From contig OX411546.1 in NCBI GenBank assembly GCA_948146395.1, positions 24,778,449 through 24,842,448 of the forward strand: a DNA stretch of 64,000 bases, in the 5' to 3' direction. Position numbers and translations under genes: made by a program. How positions within the stretch are numbered: position 1 is the stretch's first letter; each line of letters opens with the position of its first letter. The DNA comes from Fragum whitleyi. Lineage: Eukaryota > Mollusca > Bivalvia > Cardiida > Cardiidae. Shown here piece after piece: positions 11,041 through 22,220 of this stretch. Below the pieces are notes generated by a model. The model searched no databases. It worked only from the letters and a program-made list of their open reading frames with translations, and was not told the DNA's origin.

Positions 11041-11633
11041 GCCTGGCCAGAAATCGCTCGCACGTCATACTATCAACATATTGACAGATGGGTGCAGGGA
11101 TCCATACTACAGTTAGTAACATCGTGAAATTGACATTCGCCTCAATCAAAACCATACTACATCACTCACTCAGCGCTCCATTCATTCATTCCAAACACTC
11201 ACTCAAAACGCTCAAACCCATTGAAAATATAGAATCAACAACGTCATTCAAAATAAATTTTGATAGATAGAAATTGATATTTCACTGACATAATTCAAAT
11301 TTTAAGCGTGTAATAGGTCCTTGAAGAAATAGGAAGCTATCAAAAGACATTGTATGCGTATTTTATTAAAGGAAGGTAATCAATATCACTAATTTTGTTC
11401 ATTCTGAACAAAATTTGCGATATTGAATTACCTCCCATTAAATTCACTCAAAACTCGCTCCACACACTCGTTCAATTTTTTTTCTTAATCATTCCAAAAT
11501 CATTTATCTTGTCAATTTCAAGATGTTGTTAACTTCACAGTTAGAACTGAAGATTAGCGGAGCCAGAAATCGCTCGCACGTCATCCTCACAACATAGTAA
11601 CAGGTGGGTGCAGGGATCCATACTACAGTTAAA
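11041..11633 (+). repeat. 75-bp direct repeats flanking an M1 copy
   Basis: The unit containing CCAGAAATCGCTCGCACG, GGGTGCAGGGATCCATAC and TACAGTTA occurs at 11041-11115 and again at 11560-11633, on either side of the M1 copy at 11110-11535. The repeat is far longer than a 2-bp target duplication. It therefore reflects a local duplication rather than transposition. Confidence 0.75.
11110..11535 (+). mobile_element. M1 MITE, complete
   Basis: Begins CAGTTAGTAACATCGTG after TA. It contains the hairpin near 11371-11437 and ends AAGATGTTGTTAACTT, where the last G is mutated. About 426 bp. Confidence 0.87.
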
Positions 11634-11728
11634 ACTTGAGCATCTGACAGTGGATTCCTTGGTCCGTATGCACAAATATTCTAAGAGTAATTTTACTCTT
11701 AATTTTCCGTCTTTCTTTCGAATTTATA

Positions 11729-11744
11729 CCCCCCCCCCCCCCAT
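11729..11744 (+). repeat. Poly-C run
   Basis: Around fourteen consecutive C bases. A homopolymer of this length is prone to length error in assemblies. Confidence 0.9.
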
Positions 11745-11864
11745 CTTAAAAAGGTATTTCTTAAAAATGGCAATTCAGATCGAAAATAGGTTCGTTTGAA
11801 AATATTTGATCGCGGAATGTGAAGTATTTCGCCATTTCTTGTTAAATTTTTTTCTACATTGCTT

Positions 11865-12062
11865 TCCTGTTATTTCTCGCACCAGTATTACCATTAAATC
11901 CTTTCCTAGCCGCCAGCTACACTTAGCTAAGCGAGTTTTTAACAATTGGTGGAAGACAAATGTCGGAGAGAATTTGTGCCGCCGTCGAGAATGACACCCC
12001 ATGATTGAAGACTGGAAACCTGATGCGCTACCGATTGTACTATCAAGGAGGATTTTAGAAGC
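11865..12062 (-). mobile_element. SINE, reverse, truncated
   Basis: Reverse-oriented body and head of the SINE family: CCTTTCCTAGCCGCCAGC near 11900, then GCCGCCGTCGAGAATGACAC, where a box B would lie but is decayed. The conserved 3' domain with GCGGCTGGAGCACC is absent. Confidence 0.6.
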
Positions 12063-12089
12063 GCCTTTTAAATCATATGACAAACGGTA

Positions 12090-12481
12090 TAGTTAGTAAC
12101 ATCGTGAAATTGACATTTATCTCGACCAAAAGCATTATTCACCGCTCGCTCGTCGCTCCATTCATTCATACATTCATTCATTCTAAATCAACCCCCCCCC
12201 CTGAAAGTTTCAAAACCATTTCGAAATCGTTCGGTTGATTTTAATTCAAAGCGTTCAAATCTTTCCAAAACCGAACACGCAAGCACAACATTATGCATAT
12301 TTAAGCCTTTTGGAAAGGGAGGTAAAAGATATTGGATACTTTCGCCTAATTGGATGAACTTAGCGATAGTGGATACTCTTCCGTTCATTTAATTCAAAAC
12401 TCACCAATGACACTCATTCCATTTCATTTGGAAATCGTTTCAAAATCATTCAACCTATCAATTTTATGATGTTATTTACTG
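12090..12481 (+). mobile_element. M1 MITE, diverged
   Basis: The left end (TAGTTAGTAACATCGTG) has lost the initial C. The right end closes GATGTTATTTACTG followed by TA. The hairpin arms are recognisable near 12318 and 12375. A short C-run interrupts the first half. Confidence 0.8.
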
Positions 12482-13065
12482 TAAGTACCTTATATATACA
12501 TGCCAACTAAGATTAATCGCTCTACACGCTTATTGTTTTCCGGTAAATATCTCCCACATATCTAGATGAATTCAAAACAATTAAACACAACGTGTCATTT
12601 GCAAGATGTGTTTTTCTGTATCTCATAGATTAAAATCAAGGGCAAATATTTGTCCGGAGCATACATGTAATTTCTATATGTAAGCATAGGCTGCAAAATA
12701 ATTTGGCAAATGCGCCCCCCTCTTGAAATGAAATTTATCTTTTTTTATTCTCGAAACAAAAAAAGTATTTTATTGTGTCGTGAAGTCGAGCTAAACGTGT
12801 TCATTAGAAACAAAATTTCAAAAGATACAGCTCATCGGGTGCCCTGTCCGATTATCTACAAATAAATGCACACGTAGATAAATTACTGGGTTATTTGCCC
12901 CAACTTGATAAGGCACTTAAAGAAAATTTTTGCACTCACACATCGAATAACAGAAAAAGGTGGCACTTTGGAACTGTTCTGTAAATGGTAATTGGTAACT
13001 GTGATACATTCTTTTCTATCGTTTAGCACGTTTCTGACCAATTCTTCAAACATGCCCTAAATTTG
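12482..13065. other. Non-coding stretch, nothing recognised
   Basis: AT-rich DNA without a supported gene or a member of the repeat families defined here. Confidence 0.5.
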
Positions 13066-13106
13066 AATCACGTCACGGGAAAAATGGACCATCTGAGAAC
13101 TTCGTT

Positions 13107-13337
13107 GAATTGAATTGATTGAATGGAGTGTTACGCCGCTTTCAACATTTTTCAGTTATATCGCGGCGGCTGGAGCACCTAACAATGGATTCTCGGTTTT
13201 CTCTCACGGGTTCAACAATCACATCCTTTCCTAGCCTCCAGCTGCTATCTCACATAGGCCTACGATTATCAACCCATTGTTGAAAGACAAATAGTCGGAA
13301 AGAATGATTGCCACCGTCGGGGATCGAACCCGGGACC
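13107..13337 (-). mobile_element. SINE, reverse, with target-site duplication
   Basis: The 3' domain comes first on this strand (CGCCGCTTTCAAC, GCGGCGGCTGGAGCACC), then CCTTTCCTAGCCTCCAGC, then the complement of box B (GGGATCGAACCCGGGACC) near 13319-13336. GAGAACTTCGTT at 13095-13106 and GAGAACTTCTTT at 13338-13349 form a ~12-bp target-site duplication, as expected for LINE-mobilised SINEs. The A-rich tail reads as TTGAATTGAATTG on the plus strand. Confidence 0.88.
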
Positions 13338-13529
13338 GAGAACTTCTTTAAAGCAATAGTGATAGAATCTATTGTATCTTTAGAAGATCAACAAGGTGTC
13401 ATATCTATTGTATGTTGAATAGTATAATAAACATAATAATTTTAGAAAATCTGCTAAAAGCGATAAGTTTTGATCTGGTCAGCCTGCACAATTTGTGCAG
13501 GCTGATCAGAATCGATACTTTTCGTACTC

Positions 13530-13806
13530 CAAAATATGACTGTCAGTTGGTTGCGCGCCAGACTGTCAATCTAGAAGTCCAGGGTTCGATTCCCGACGTC
13601 GAAACACATTCTTTCCGAAAATTTGTCTCTCACCAATTGGTCGATAATCGTAGACCTATGTCTCCGGATAGCAGCCGGAGGCTAGGAAAGGATGTGACAA
13701 TTGTACTGGTGAGTGAAATACCAGTTATCCATTGTTAGATGTTCCAGCCGCCTCGATATAACTGAAAGATTGTTGAAAGCGGCGTAAACCCCCCTTAAAA
13801 CAATTT
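13530..13806 (+). mobile_element. SINE, full-length
   Basis: The head has CAGTTGGTTGCGCGCC (box A region) and AGGGTTCGATTCCC (box B), followed by the body with GGAGGCTAGGAAAGGATG. The 3' domain has GTTCCAGCCGCCTCGATA and AAAGCGGCGTAAACC, with an A-rich end. Confidence 0.87.
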
Positions 13807-13984
13807 TCTTTTTTTCATGTGACGGGGCACATTTTCATTCACTTATCACCCGTAACAATTACGTGAACTGTTGCATTGCAAATTGCTTGAATGCACCCAT
13901 CATCAGGTGTTAGAGCGTCTTATCTTTTTTCCCAAATAGGATTCAACCACAACTAATGGTTGGGGTGATACCGTGCACTTTACG

Positions 13985-14048
13985 AACTGACCTACATGTG
14001 CTCCCGTAGGGCGAAAAGGGGCCATCTTGGAAAAGCGAAAAATGGCTA
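13985..14048 (+). mobile_element. K4-like terminal fragment
   Basis: GTAGGGCGAAAAGGGGCC at about 14003-14026 resembles the K4 left end. It runs into the M1 copy at 14049. It may be the flank of the K4 copy that resumes at 14880. Confidence 0.5.
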
Positions 14049-14875
14049 CAGTTTACAACATCGTGGATACGACTCGAAAAAAAAGCAACATTCAAAATCA
14101 CTCGCTCAGCGCTCCATTCATTCATTCGAAACACTCACTAAAAAAGATAGAATAAGCAACGTATTTTGAAATATCAAAAAGCTAGAAAAAGCGCGGTTTC
14201 ACTGATATAATTTAAATTGTCAGCGTCTGATAAAGGCTTTAAAAAGTAAAAAGAAAGCTACTTACAGTTAGTTACATCGCAAAATTGACATTCACCTCAA
14301 TCAAAATCATTCTTAAACGATCACTCAGCGCTCCAAACATTCATTCCAAACACTCACTCAAACCATTCAAAAATGCTCAAACCCTTTGAAAAACATAGAG
14401 TCAACAACTTCATTCAAAATAAACTTGGATAGAAAAAAAATCGCGATTTCGGTGACATAATAAGTTCTTGAAGAAAACGGAAGTTATCTATAGATTTTGT
14501 TTGCATTTTTTATTAAAGGGAGGTAATCAGTATCACTAATTTTGTTCATCCTGAACAAAATTTGTGATATAGGATAACCTCCCATCAAATTCACTCAAAA
14601 CTCGCTCCACACACTCATTCAATTTCATTCAATAATCATTCCAAAATAATTTTCCATGTCAATTTCACGATGTTGTTAACTGAATAGACTTTTTATACAT
14701 ATTTCAATAAGGGGAGGTAATAAATATCGATAATTTTGTTCATCCTGAACAAAATTTGCGATAATGGATTGCCTCCCATTAAATTCACTCAAAACTCGCT
14801 CCACAAAAACGTTCAATTTCATTTCAAATCATTCCAAAATTATTCATCTTGTCATTTTCTCGATGTTGGTAACTG
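14049..14875 (+). mobile_element. M1 MITE interrupted by another M1
   Basis: The outer copy starts CAGTTTACAACATCGTG and runs to 14264. It resumes at 14683 with ATTTCAATAAGGGGAGG, the internal hairpin and the right end GATGTTGGTAACTG. The intervening 14265-14682 is a complete second M1. Removing it rebuilds the normal family order, so insertion order is certain at the level of sequence reading. Confidence 0.85.
14265..14682 (+). mobile_element. M1 MITE, complete, nested
   Basis: Begins CAGTTAGTTACATCGC after TA and ends TTAACTG. The hairpin with GGGAGGTAATCAG and AACCTCCC lies near 14517-14583. At 418 bp it is one of the better preserved copies and is younger than the M1 copy it sits in. Confidence 0.88.
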
Positions 14876-14879
14876 CATG

Positions 14880-15122
14880 TGTTCCGTTAGGCGTTAAGGG
14901 ACCACCTTGAAAGTTAAAAAAATGTCGGTCCTTGTCAGACCTCGTGGGCTGTGCAGATATACTAATTTCTATCATTTCTTAAATTAACAAAGGTTCTGAA
15001 TCAAGAATGATCATTCTACCTTCCTATGTATGTTTTCTTAACGGCGACCTCTGGTTGATCCGACCTTGCTATAATCTCTGTTTTACGAAGGTGACAATTG
15101 GTCGTTTTTCGAGTGATGGATA
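14880..15122. mobile_element. K4 MITE
   Basis: The left end (CCGTTAGGCGTTAAGGGACC) and right end (GGTCGTTTTTCGAGTGATGG) are imperfect inverted repeats. The body shares GTCGGTCCTTGTCAGACC, TGAATCAAGAATGATC and CGACCTCTGG with the copy at 8739-9287. Confidence 0.68.
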
Positions 15123-15198
15123 ATACATGTAAATATGCTCTCGCCTTGTTACTGCTGTAGGAATCTTTGATGTTGTTTGTGTTTCAGAATTATTCAGC

Positions 15199-15476
15199 CA
15201 CCGCAATAGGTAGTTGGTAGAGCGTCGGACTGTCAATCTAGAGGTCTCGAGTTTTATCTCCGACGGCGCCACTCATCCTTTCCGACTATTCGTCTTCCAC
15301 CAATGGGTTGAATTTCGTAGACCTGTGTTATGGCCTCCTAGCAGCTCGAGGCTATGAAAGGGTTTAATGGTAATACTGGTGTGAGAATATCAGGAATCCA
15401 TTGTCAAGTGCTCCAGCCACCGCGATGTAATGAAAGATTGTTGAAAGCGGCGTAAAGCCCCATTCAAACAAGTTTG
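15199..15476 (+). mobile_element. SINE, full-length
   Basis: The best preserved forward SINE. Head: TAGTTGGTAGAGCGTCGGAC (box A-like). The box B site is degraded (GAGTTTTATCTCC). The body has GAGGCTATGAAAGGG, the 3' domain GTGCTCCAGCCACCGCGATG and GAAAGCGGCGTAAAGCCCC, and it ends in an A-rich tail. A minus-strand open frame at 15069-15272 crosses it and is spurious. Confidence 0.88.
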
Positions 15477-15711
15477 TTGATAGAACCAGAACATAAAAAT
15501 TATATGCATTGTTCAATAAGCGCTATTCAGTAAGCGTTACTTTTACCAAATATAGTCCACCAATATTAACACGAGGAAAAATTAATTTACGTCGGTCATA
15601 TCCGCTTGATGATCGTATTAAGAAATAAAAAAAAATCCACGAAGCGGGGTCATTGTATTTGAAAACATCTTAATTTAAGTTTAATCGACTGTATTCTGCG
15701 TTATAAATGAA

Positions 15712-16062
15712 CTGGCAGGGCGGGGCTTAACCGTGACGTAATTCGGCGAGTTTACTTTTCAATAGTTTCGGTTCTTTCAAAGTTTAGTCGGTAATCATCG
15801 GCAACGCGTGCAAATAACTGTATCCTTAAACCTAAAGGATTCACGTGCTTTGAGATAGTGAACACATTTCATCGTTTGATTACCAAGGCCTCGTAACTTC
15901 AGCTTGATTAAGCTGAAGTAACGAGGATTTGGTTACCAATCTACGATTTAAGGTCTCGGGTTATTTATGTCGACTCTCTTTAAAAGTAGGTTATTTTAGA
16001 TAGAAGCTGAATACCCTTAATCTTAAGTGCAACGACTCGTTACTTAGGCTCCGCCCTGCCAG
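15712..16062. repeat. Foldback element with CTGGCAGGGCGG ends
   Basis: The outer inverted ends are CTGGCAGGGCGGGGCTTA and TAGGCTCCGCCCTGCCAG. At the centre is a hairpin at about 15890-15926 (CCTCGTAACTTCAGCTT and AAGCTGAAGTAACGAGG). About 350 bp, non-coding. Confidence 0.75.
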
Positions 16063-16296
16063 GGCATTAATCATGGATAATAACTGTACAGGTATGTAGA
16101 ATAGTCATTGTTCAATAAGAGATTCGAAAAGGTAGACCATGTCCGCCCAGATCCAAACCTACATAGAATATTCGCTATTCAGCATGTGCACTTGTTTACG
16201 ATTTCTTAATGTACTTTTCATGTGGCCTTTGCATATTTATGAGACGGCTAGGTTTTAGTCTGAACGCATGAGTGGTATAAGAAATAGTCATCGACG

Positions 16297-16527
16297 TTTA
16301 ACCCTTTCCTGTTTTACAAAATTTTGGACCTGTCCAAATTCAAAGGTTTTGCAGACGAAATTTTAAAGTGGATTTAATTTGAAAAATAACCATTCAGTAG
16401 TGTAGAAAATATTGTGGAAAAAGAAGAAATTGCTTGTCAGAAGCAATTTCTTCTTTATTCACAATGTTTTTTCAGTCATAAAATCACAGGCACGTAAAAA
16501 GCAGGGATTAAACAGGAAAGGGTTAAA
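16297..16527. repeat. Foldback element with TTTAACCCTTTCCTG ends
   Basis: Ends TTTAACCCTTTCCTGTTT (16297) and AAACAGGAAAGGGTTAAA (16510-16527) are perfect complements over 18 bp. A central hairpin at about 16420-16456 has arms AGAAGAAATTGCTT and AAGCAATTTCTTCT. About 231 bp, non-coding. Confidence 0.85.
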
Positions 16528-16678
16528 TGCAATAATGATCACAACTATCCTCAACTTGATAGTTTATTGAAAATAAACCATTAAAAAATTTCAAAATCAA
16601 GCCTTTTGATTTGAAGATAAAGTAGGACTAAAGATGGATAGTACAAGTGTTTTATTTAATATGGTAGAACTTAGATAT

Positions 16679-18340
16679 TTATCTTATAACTATACAAATA
16701 TCCGTATGATAACATCCCGTATGATATTTTATTTTTTATGTTATCACATAGTTATTTTTAGAACAATGATATAATGCGGTTATTTTTAGAAACTTACATA
16801 TCAGTTAGAAACATCGATGAAAACAGGGCAAATAGAAGTTATAAGATAAATATAATATATACTTACTAAGTGTACTGTATGTAATAGTTATAGTTCATTT
16901 CTGACAATTTACGCGATATAACCTAAGCGGAGCGTTAGCGGAGCGCAAGGTTATACGCGTAAATTGTCAGAATATGAACTATAACTGTTTTACCGGTCGG
17001 CTTAATTTTCATCCAATAACTCTAGCTCCAGTGAGTTTTACGTCAATCAATGATGTCAGTCAATTTTGTTGCGTCATGCATTATTCAATCAAATCGCCGC
17101 AAACTAAAAGAGGAGGGGCGAATTTAATCATTATCTAGCTTTCATTTATATTTCGTCATTTGGCGAGACAGTTTCGATGGAATGATTACCCTTTAGTCGC
17201 GTTTGGCGATGAATACCTTGTGGTTGCAACTATAAATAGGTATTTTATATCCTATTTAGCAAGCTATTCGCGGACGATATGCCCATCTGTGAGGATTTTA
17301 TTTGTGAGAAAATACTAGTTACGTGCCGCGTGATATTCATTTACAATAATGCTTGCAGCAAGCAGTTTATCGAGTTATTAAAAATGACGCATCGGAAGCC
17401 GTTGTTTTTAGCCCCTTTTTCGGGATGCATAAACGTTTGCGAGCGACGATGATTTGAATTCATCTTTGCTGATAAGTACATGCTTAAAGCGGGGCAACAT
17501 TTCGCTTAAAGTTTCGTTTAGAACGCGGGGTAGGTTTTGAAACACAAATGATACGTTACCTTGAAATGGGTCCCGTATATTTTCAAGACTAGTCTAAAAT
17601 CCCAGGGTCTTAAATGCTTCAAAGTAATTTAAACTATTTTTGAATACTTAGAATAAGACGAATATCCAAGTTTATCGTTCTGTCATTTTTTTAGCTTATA
17701 TGTACCCTTCTATATCACTTAACCTAAATACATGGTGTATGTTGAGTTTTTAACTCGCAGGGATTATCCATGTTACGAATGTATGGCAAATGTTAGCGTA
17801 ACCCGTCATGAATGAATATGTTTTACAAAGCATAGAGAGGGGTAGGGCGCACTGAAAAATAGATAAATTAGAAGTATTCATATTAAAACAAGAAGTTAGA
17901 TTCTAGATCATTTCAACTCTGTCGTCTATTTTATGTCAACTTAAAAAGGTGTTACAGGAACCCACAGAAATAGTTTATTCAATAAGCGTTTTCGTATGCT
18001 CGATTATAAGTAAAGGGTCCTTCGAGACCGATCACCAGACAAGATAGGCTAATTATGACGTCACTGTCTGGTTTGTTTTTAAGTCTCCGCCCATAATGAC
18101 ATAAAGTCATGTAGCACACTTATTCGAACAGATTGTCAGGTTATGCGATATATTTTTTGAATTTCAAATGAAATAGCTGTCGACCATTGGCTGAAAAATT
18201 AGGGCGATCGGTAATAAAAATTATCTAACTCGGTTGTAGGAATTGTTAATTGTCTCGGCAGAGCCTCGACAATGATCAATTCTCCCAACCTCGTTAGATA
18301 TTTTTTCTAATACAAAACACTAAGTACGTATTATATATAT
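16679..18340 (+). mobile_element. H3 element split by a 1.3-kb insertion
   Basis: The first half of H3 (TTATCTTATAACTATAC onward) runs to about 16880. The second half (ATCTAACTCGGTTG, apex CTCGGCAGAGCCTCG, AAGTACGTATTATAT) resumes near 18213 and ends near 18340. The break falls at the base of the palindrome. Confidence 0.82.
16881..18212. mobile_element. TIR-bearing insertion inside H3
   Basis: The left side opens with a ~39-bp-arm hairpin at 16886-16985 (AGTTATAGTTCATTTCTGAC and its complement). Then comes TTTTACCGGTCGGCTTAATT, whose imperfect reverse complement ends the insertion at 18180-18212 (AATTAGGGCGATCGGTAATA). The interior has no recognisable coding region. Whether the hairpin belongs to the same element or is a separate insertion is unresolved. 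Confidence 0.6.
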
Positions 18341-18805
18341 ACATGACGTGGATTATCCTTTACGTAAAGGGGCGATTTAACCTATAAATACATGTAATCG
18401 TATATTGTTTTCATTAAAGTGTATGACGAAAATTATGATAAACATGTGTTGATAAATATATCATAAAACCAAAAGCGTTCTTAAAAGTTGCCGTGACAAG
18501 ATTTTGGTCTCCCATCGCCGTTGTAATTTTTCAATCAAGATACAAGATCCAGATATGTCGAATTTCTAATGTTTATTTTAACTATTATCTAAAATAACTG
18601 CTTTTCTTCAATATGTCACTTATGACTCCTGCCATGTCAAAAATCGCTAATATTCTCAAATCTTCAATATTTTCGTCCACAGATGAAAACGGTGATATAC
18701 AAGGGAGTTAAACATTGTGGTTGTGGCTCTGTGTTTTCAAAGCTATTTATCTCCCTTCGTTTATGTCTGACAAGCCACCACCCCTCCAGTATACATTCTC
18801 CTTTA

Positions 18806-19096
18806 CATAGTTACATCTCGAAATTGACATTAACCTCAATCAAAACCATTCTAAATCGCTCACTCAGCGCTCCAATCATTCATTCCAAACACTCACTCAA
18901 ACCATTCAACAACGATCATACCCATTGAAAAGTATAGAATCAACAACGTCATTCAAAATAAATTTTGGTAGAGAAAAATTACGATTTCACTAAGATAATT
19001 CAAACTGCTCAAAGGTTCTTGAAGAAATTGGAAGCTATGTATAGAACTTGTATGCATTTCTATTAAAGGGAGGTAATCAATATCGCTAATTTTGTA
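18806..19096 (+). mobile_element. M1 MITE, 3' truncated at its hairpin
   Basis: Begins CATAGTTACATCTCG after TA and keeps the M1 order through GGGAGGTAATCAATATC. It stops inside the hairpin at GCTAATTTTGT, where unrelated sequence starts. About two thirds of the element remain. Confidence 0.82.
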
Positions 19097-19654
19097 GATA
19101 GTTCCACATTGCACTTTCGCATTTACATCCAGCTGAAAAATGTACCGATGCATGCGTTCAAAGATACGTGTGCAATTTCATGGAAACATGGCAGCCTTAT
19201 TTGACAACAACAATACATATAAACAAATATGTTTTTACGGAATGCAACGATCGTATTCCTTGACAGCCGAAGGCACCCGTCGATTACATGTATTACTCTT
19301 GGGTATTTCTACTTAATAAATGAAACTAAATTTACCTTTATTTCTCCTCAGAAATTCTTATTATTGTTATGTATATTTCAGCTGTCAAATAAAAAAATCA
19401 AATGAATCGCTTCACTGGATATGACGTTTTAATATCACTCGTTTAAAAAAAATAGAGTGGGATCTTTCTTACTTATTTGGATGCAAGTTAAGAGGGGCTT
19501 AAATTAAAACGGCCCTAAGTCAAAACGACCCCATATTCGCTCAAACCAGCCATTACCTGAGTTTATATTAATTTATTCTCATTCGATTGCGACGAAAGCT
19601 TAAGCTCATCGAATCGCTCTTGAACACTCAATCCTAATGTTTTCACGTCCCTGA

Positions 19655-19795
19655 GAGATAGGCAGTAGTTTAAACCCACTGCTACCCATTTTTACAGCTG
19701 GGCGAACTGGGGCTAGCTATTAAGTTCTTTGCCTACAAACACACCCGGCGACAGTTGGGCTCGAACTACGGACCTCCAGGTCATGGGTCGCGTGC
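19655..19795 (-). repeat. Possible tRNA-derived SINE fragment
   Basis: Near 19764 the plus strand reads GGGCTCGAACTACGGACC, which in reverse is a box B-like GTAGTTCGAGCC. The surrounding AGTTTAAACCCACTGC and CGAACTGGGGCTAGC do not match the main SINE family here. Tentative. Confidence 0.35.
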
Positions 19796-19806
19796 ATTTA
19801 CTACTA

Positions 19807-20229
19807 CATTTAACAACATCGTGAAATTGACAACGTGAATGATTTTGGAAAGTAATAGGAATTAAATTGAATGAGTGTGAGGAGCGAGTTTTGAGTGAGT
19901 TTAATGGGAGGCAATCCTATATCGCAAGTTTTGTTCAGAATGAACAAAATTAGCGATATTGATTACCTGCCTTTAACAAAATATGTAAATAAATTCTATA
20001 GATAACTTCCTATTTCTTCAAGAACCAATTAGACGCTTACAATTTGAATTATATCAGTGAAATCGCGATTCTTCTCTATCCAAATTTATTTTGAATGCCA
20101 TTGTTGATTCTAGATTTTTCAATGGGTTTGATCGTTTTTGAATGGTTTGAGTGAGTGTTTGGAATGAATGATTGGAGCGCTAAGTGAGCGATGTAGAATG
20201 GATTGTCAATTTCATGATGAAATTAACTG
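19807..20229 (-). mobile_element. M1 MITE, complete, reverse
   Basis: Left boundary CATTTAACAACATCGTG after TA, right boundary TTCATGATGAAATTAACTG before TA. The internal order is the exact reverse of the reference: hairpin near 19905-19973, then the TTGAATGGTTTGAGTGAG tracts. Confidence 0.87.
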
Positions 20230-20672
20230 TAGGCCACCGAAGCAGTCAATTACCTGATCAAAACCTTTTACTTATTCGGCCAAAGCGACACAACCTGATT
20301 TTTTATCATGTCATTTCAATATATTTACAATAAACGTCTTGATAAATAGATTTTTTCTCTATTTTTTTTTATCTTCATAAGATCATAGATTAAATTTCTT
20401 TGTTTTAGGTTGATTTCAAAACATTTTATGGAAAATCAAAATACAAATACACATCAATTTACTTGTTTCAGTTTATTACATTGTACCTATAAAGGTTTGT
20501 CTCCAATGAAAGACCAATACCCTTATTCATGTAAATGGGCTATTATTATAATCCGTTTTCAGCAATTACTAATCACTAAACGTTTTTTTACCTTTTTGCA
20601 GGTCATGTTGTCGTCCGACTCTCGTCTTTAAAGGTACTTACAGTGCCCGTATAACTGTGCGATAACTGTATT
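20230..20672. other. Non-coding stretch, nothing recognised
   Basis: No supported gene. A 73-codon open frame at 20410-20631 has no recognisable motif. Confidence 0.45.
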
Positions 20673-20991
20673 TATCTTATAATTATACAAATATCCGTAT
20701 GATATCATCCCGTATGATATTTTTTATGTTATCAAATAGTTATTTTTAGAACAATGATATAATGCGGTTATTTTTAGAAACTTGCATTTCAGTTAGAAAC
20801 ATCGATGAAAATAAGGCAAATAGAAGTTATAATATAAATATAATACATACTTAGTGTATTGTATGAAAAAATATCTAACTCGGTTGTGGGAATTGATAAT
20901 TGTCTCGGCAGAGCCTCGACAATGATCAATTCTCCCAACCTCGTTAGATATCTTTTCTCATACAAAACACTAAGTATGTATTATATATGTA
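20673..20991 (+). mobile_element. H3 palindromic element
   Basis: Nearly complete. The outer start TTATCTTATAATTATAC and the palindrome with apex CTCGGCAGAGCCTCG near 20903-20917 are present, and it closes AAGTATGTATTATAT. Confidence 0.85.
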
Positions 20992-21445
20992 CACAGTATG
21001 TTCCCGTATAGAACACATGAATTAAATGATTTGGCGCGTTTACTAGCGCTCTACGGGCTCCTTTGGTGAAAATTGAATCTGGTAATTTAATACTTTATAA
21101 TGAAGTTTATAGCATTTTTCTTGTGAACTCAAAGCTTTAACAGAAATTAGAAGCTATTAATCAAGAGGCATTTACGACAGCGAATGTATATTGCTGTTGG
21201 TAGTACGTTTGACACTCAGTCATAGAGTTCCGGGTATGATCCATCGCCTCAACAAGCCACTTATCCAATATTTATCATTCAACGAATGATGTGTTGATCG
21301 GATATCACCTGCCTGATAACATGAAATAGTATCAGAAAGTCTAATTTTAGAAACAATTTGCATATTGATGTACTTGACCAGAACCTCTTTCAACCGAATT
21401 TCATTGATTCTAAAGTCCATGAAAATTGAAAACGATTCCATGGTA

Positions 21446-21882
21446 CAGTTAACAGCATCATGAAAATTACATTCATTTCGATCAAAACTATTCTAGATCA
21501 CTTGCTCAGCGCTCCATTCATTCATTCCAAACACTCATTTAAACCATTCAAAAATGCTCCAAACTCGACGAAAAAGATAGAACTACAATATCGTTAAAAA
21601 AAATAAAGCTACAATAGAATTGTGATTTCAAAGACATAATTAAAATTGCAAGCGTCTGATCGGTTCTTGAAGAAGTAGGAAGCTATTTATACAACTCATA
21701 TGAATATTTTATTAGAAGGAGGTAATAAATGTCGATAACTTTAACAAAATTTTAACAAAATTAGCGAGATTCGATTACCGCCCTTTCATTTCACTCGAAA
21801 CTCGCTCCACACACTCATTCAATTTCATTCCAAAATCATTCCAGAATCATTCACCTTGTCAATTTCTCGATGTTATTAACTG
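21446..21882 (+). mobile_element. M1 MITE, complete
   Basis: CAGTTAACAGCATCATG at the left after TA and GATGTTATTAACTG at the right before TA. The hairpin loop is altered (TTAACAAAATTTTAACAAAA instead of GTTCATCCTGAAC). 437 bp. Confidence 0.88.
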
Positions 21883-22142
21883 TAAGTCTTAACAGTAATA
21901 CCTGGTCTTAGCTGAGATCCATTCGGAACACCACTTGGCCAATCTCATGATCAACCTCGGATGTACATAGACGGACTATTTTAAAAAATTACGGGAAACC
22001 CCTGAAAAAAACTCGATGACGTCAGCTAAAATGGCGTTAGCCCTCAAAATTGTGAGTGAAAACATTCGACGTCGCCAACGCTACTCGTTTAAGTCACTGA
22101 CGTGAAACCATCGAATCCTGATATAAATATCTTTAGATTCTT

Positions 22143-22220
22143 AAATAACGGCTGAAAAGATCTTAATTTTTGAGAATGATTCGTCATTCTCAAAATTTAA
22201 GATTTTTTCAGCCGTTATTT
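22143..22220. repeat. Long hairpin, 36-bp arms
   Basis: The arms AAATAACGGCTGAAAAGATC through TTGAGAATGA and TCATTCTCAA through TTTTTCAGCCGTTATTT are almost perfectly complementary around a TTCG loop. It does not belong to the other named families here. Confidence 0.8.

Larger units (their letters stand above)
13066..13830. mobile_element. K4 MITE carrying two SINE insertions
   Basis: The left end CACGTCACGGGAAAAATGG lies near 13070. The central hairpin survives at 13474-13512 (TCAGCCTGCACAATTTGTGC is part of it), and a decayed right end ATGTGACGGGGCAC sits near 13818. Two SINEs, one reverse (13107-13337) and one forward (13530-13806), account for the extra length. Confidence 0.6.
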
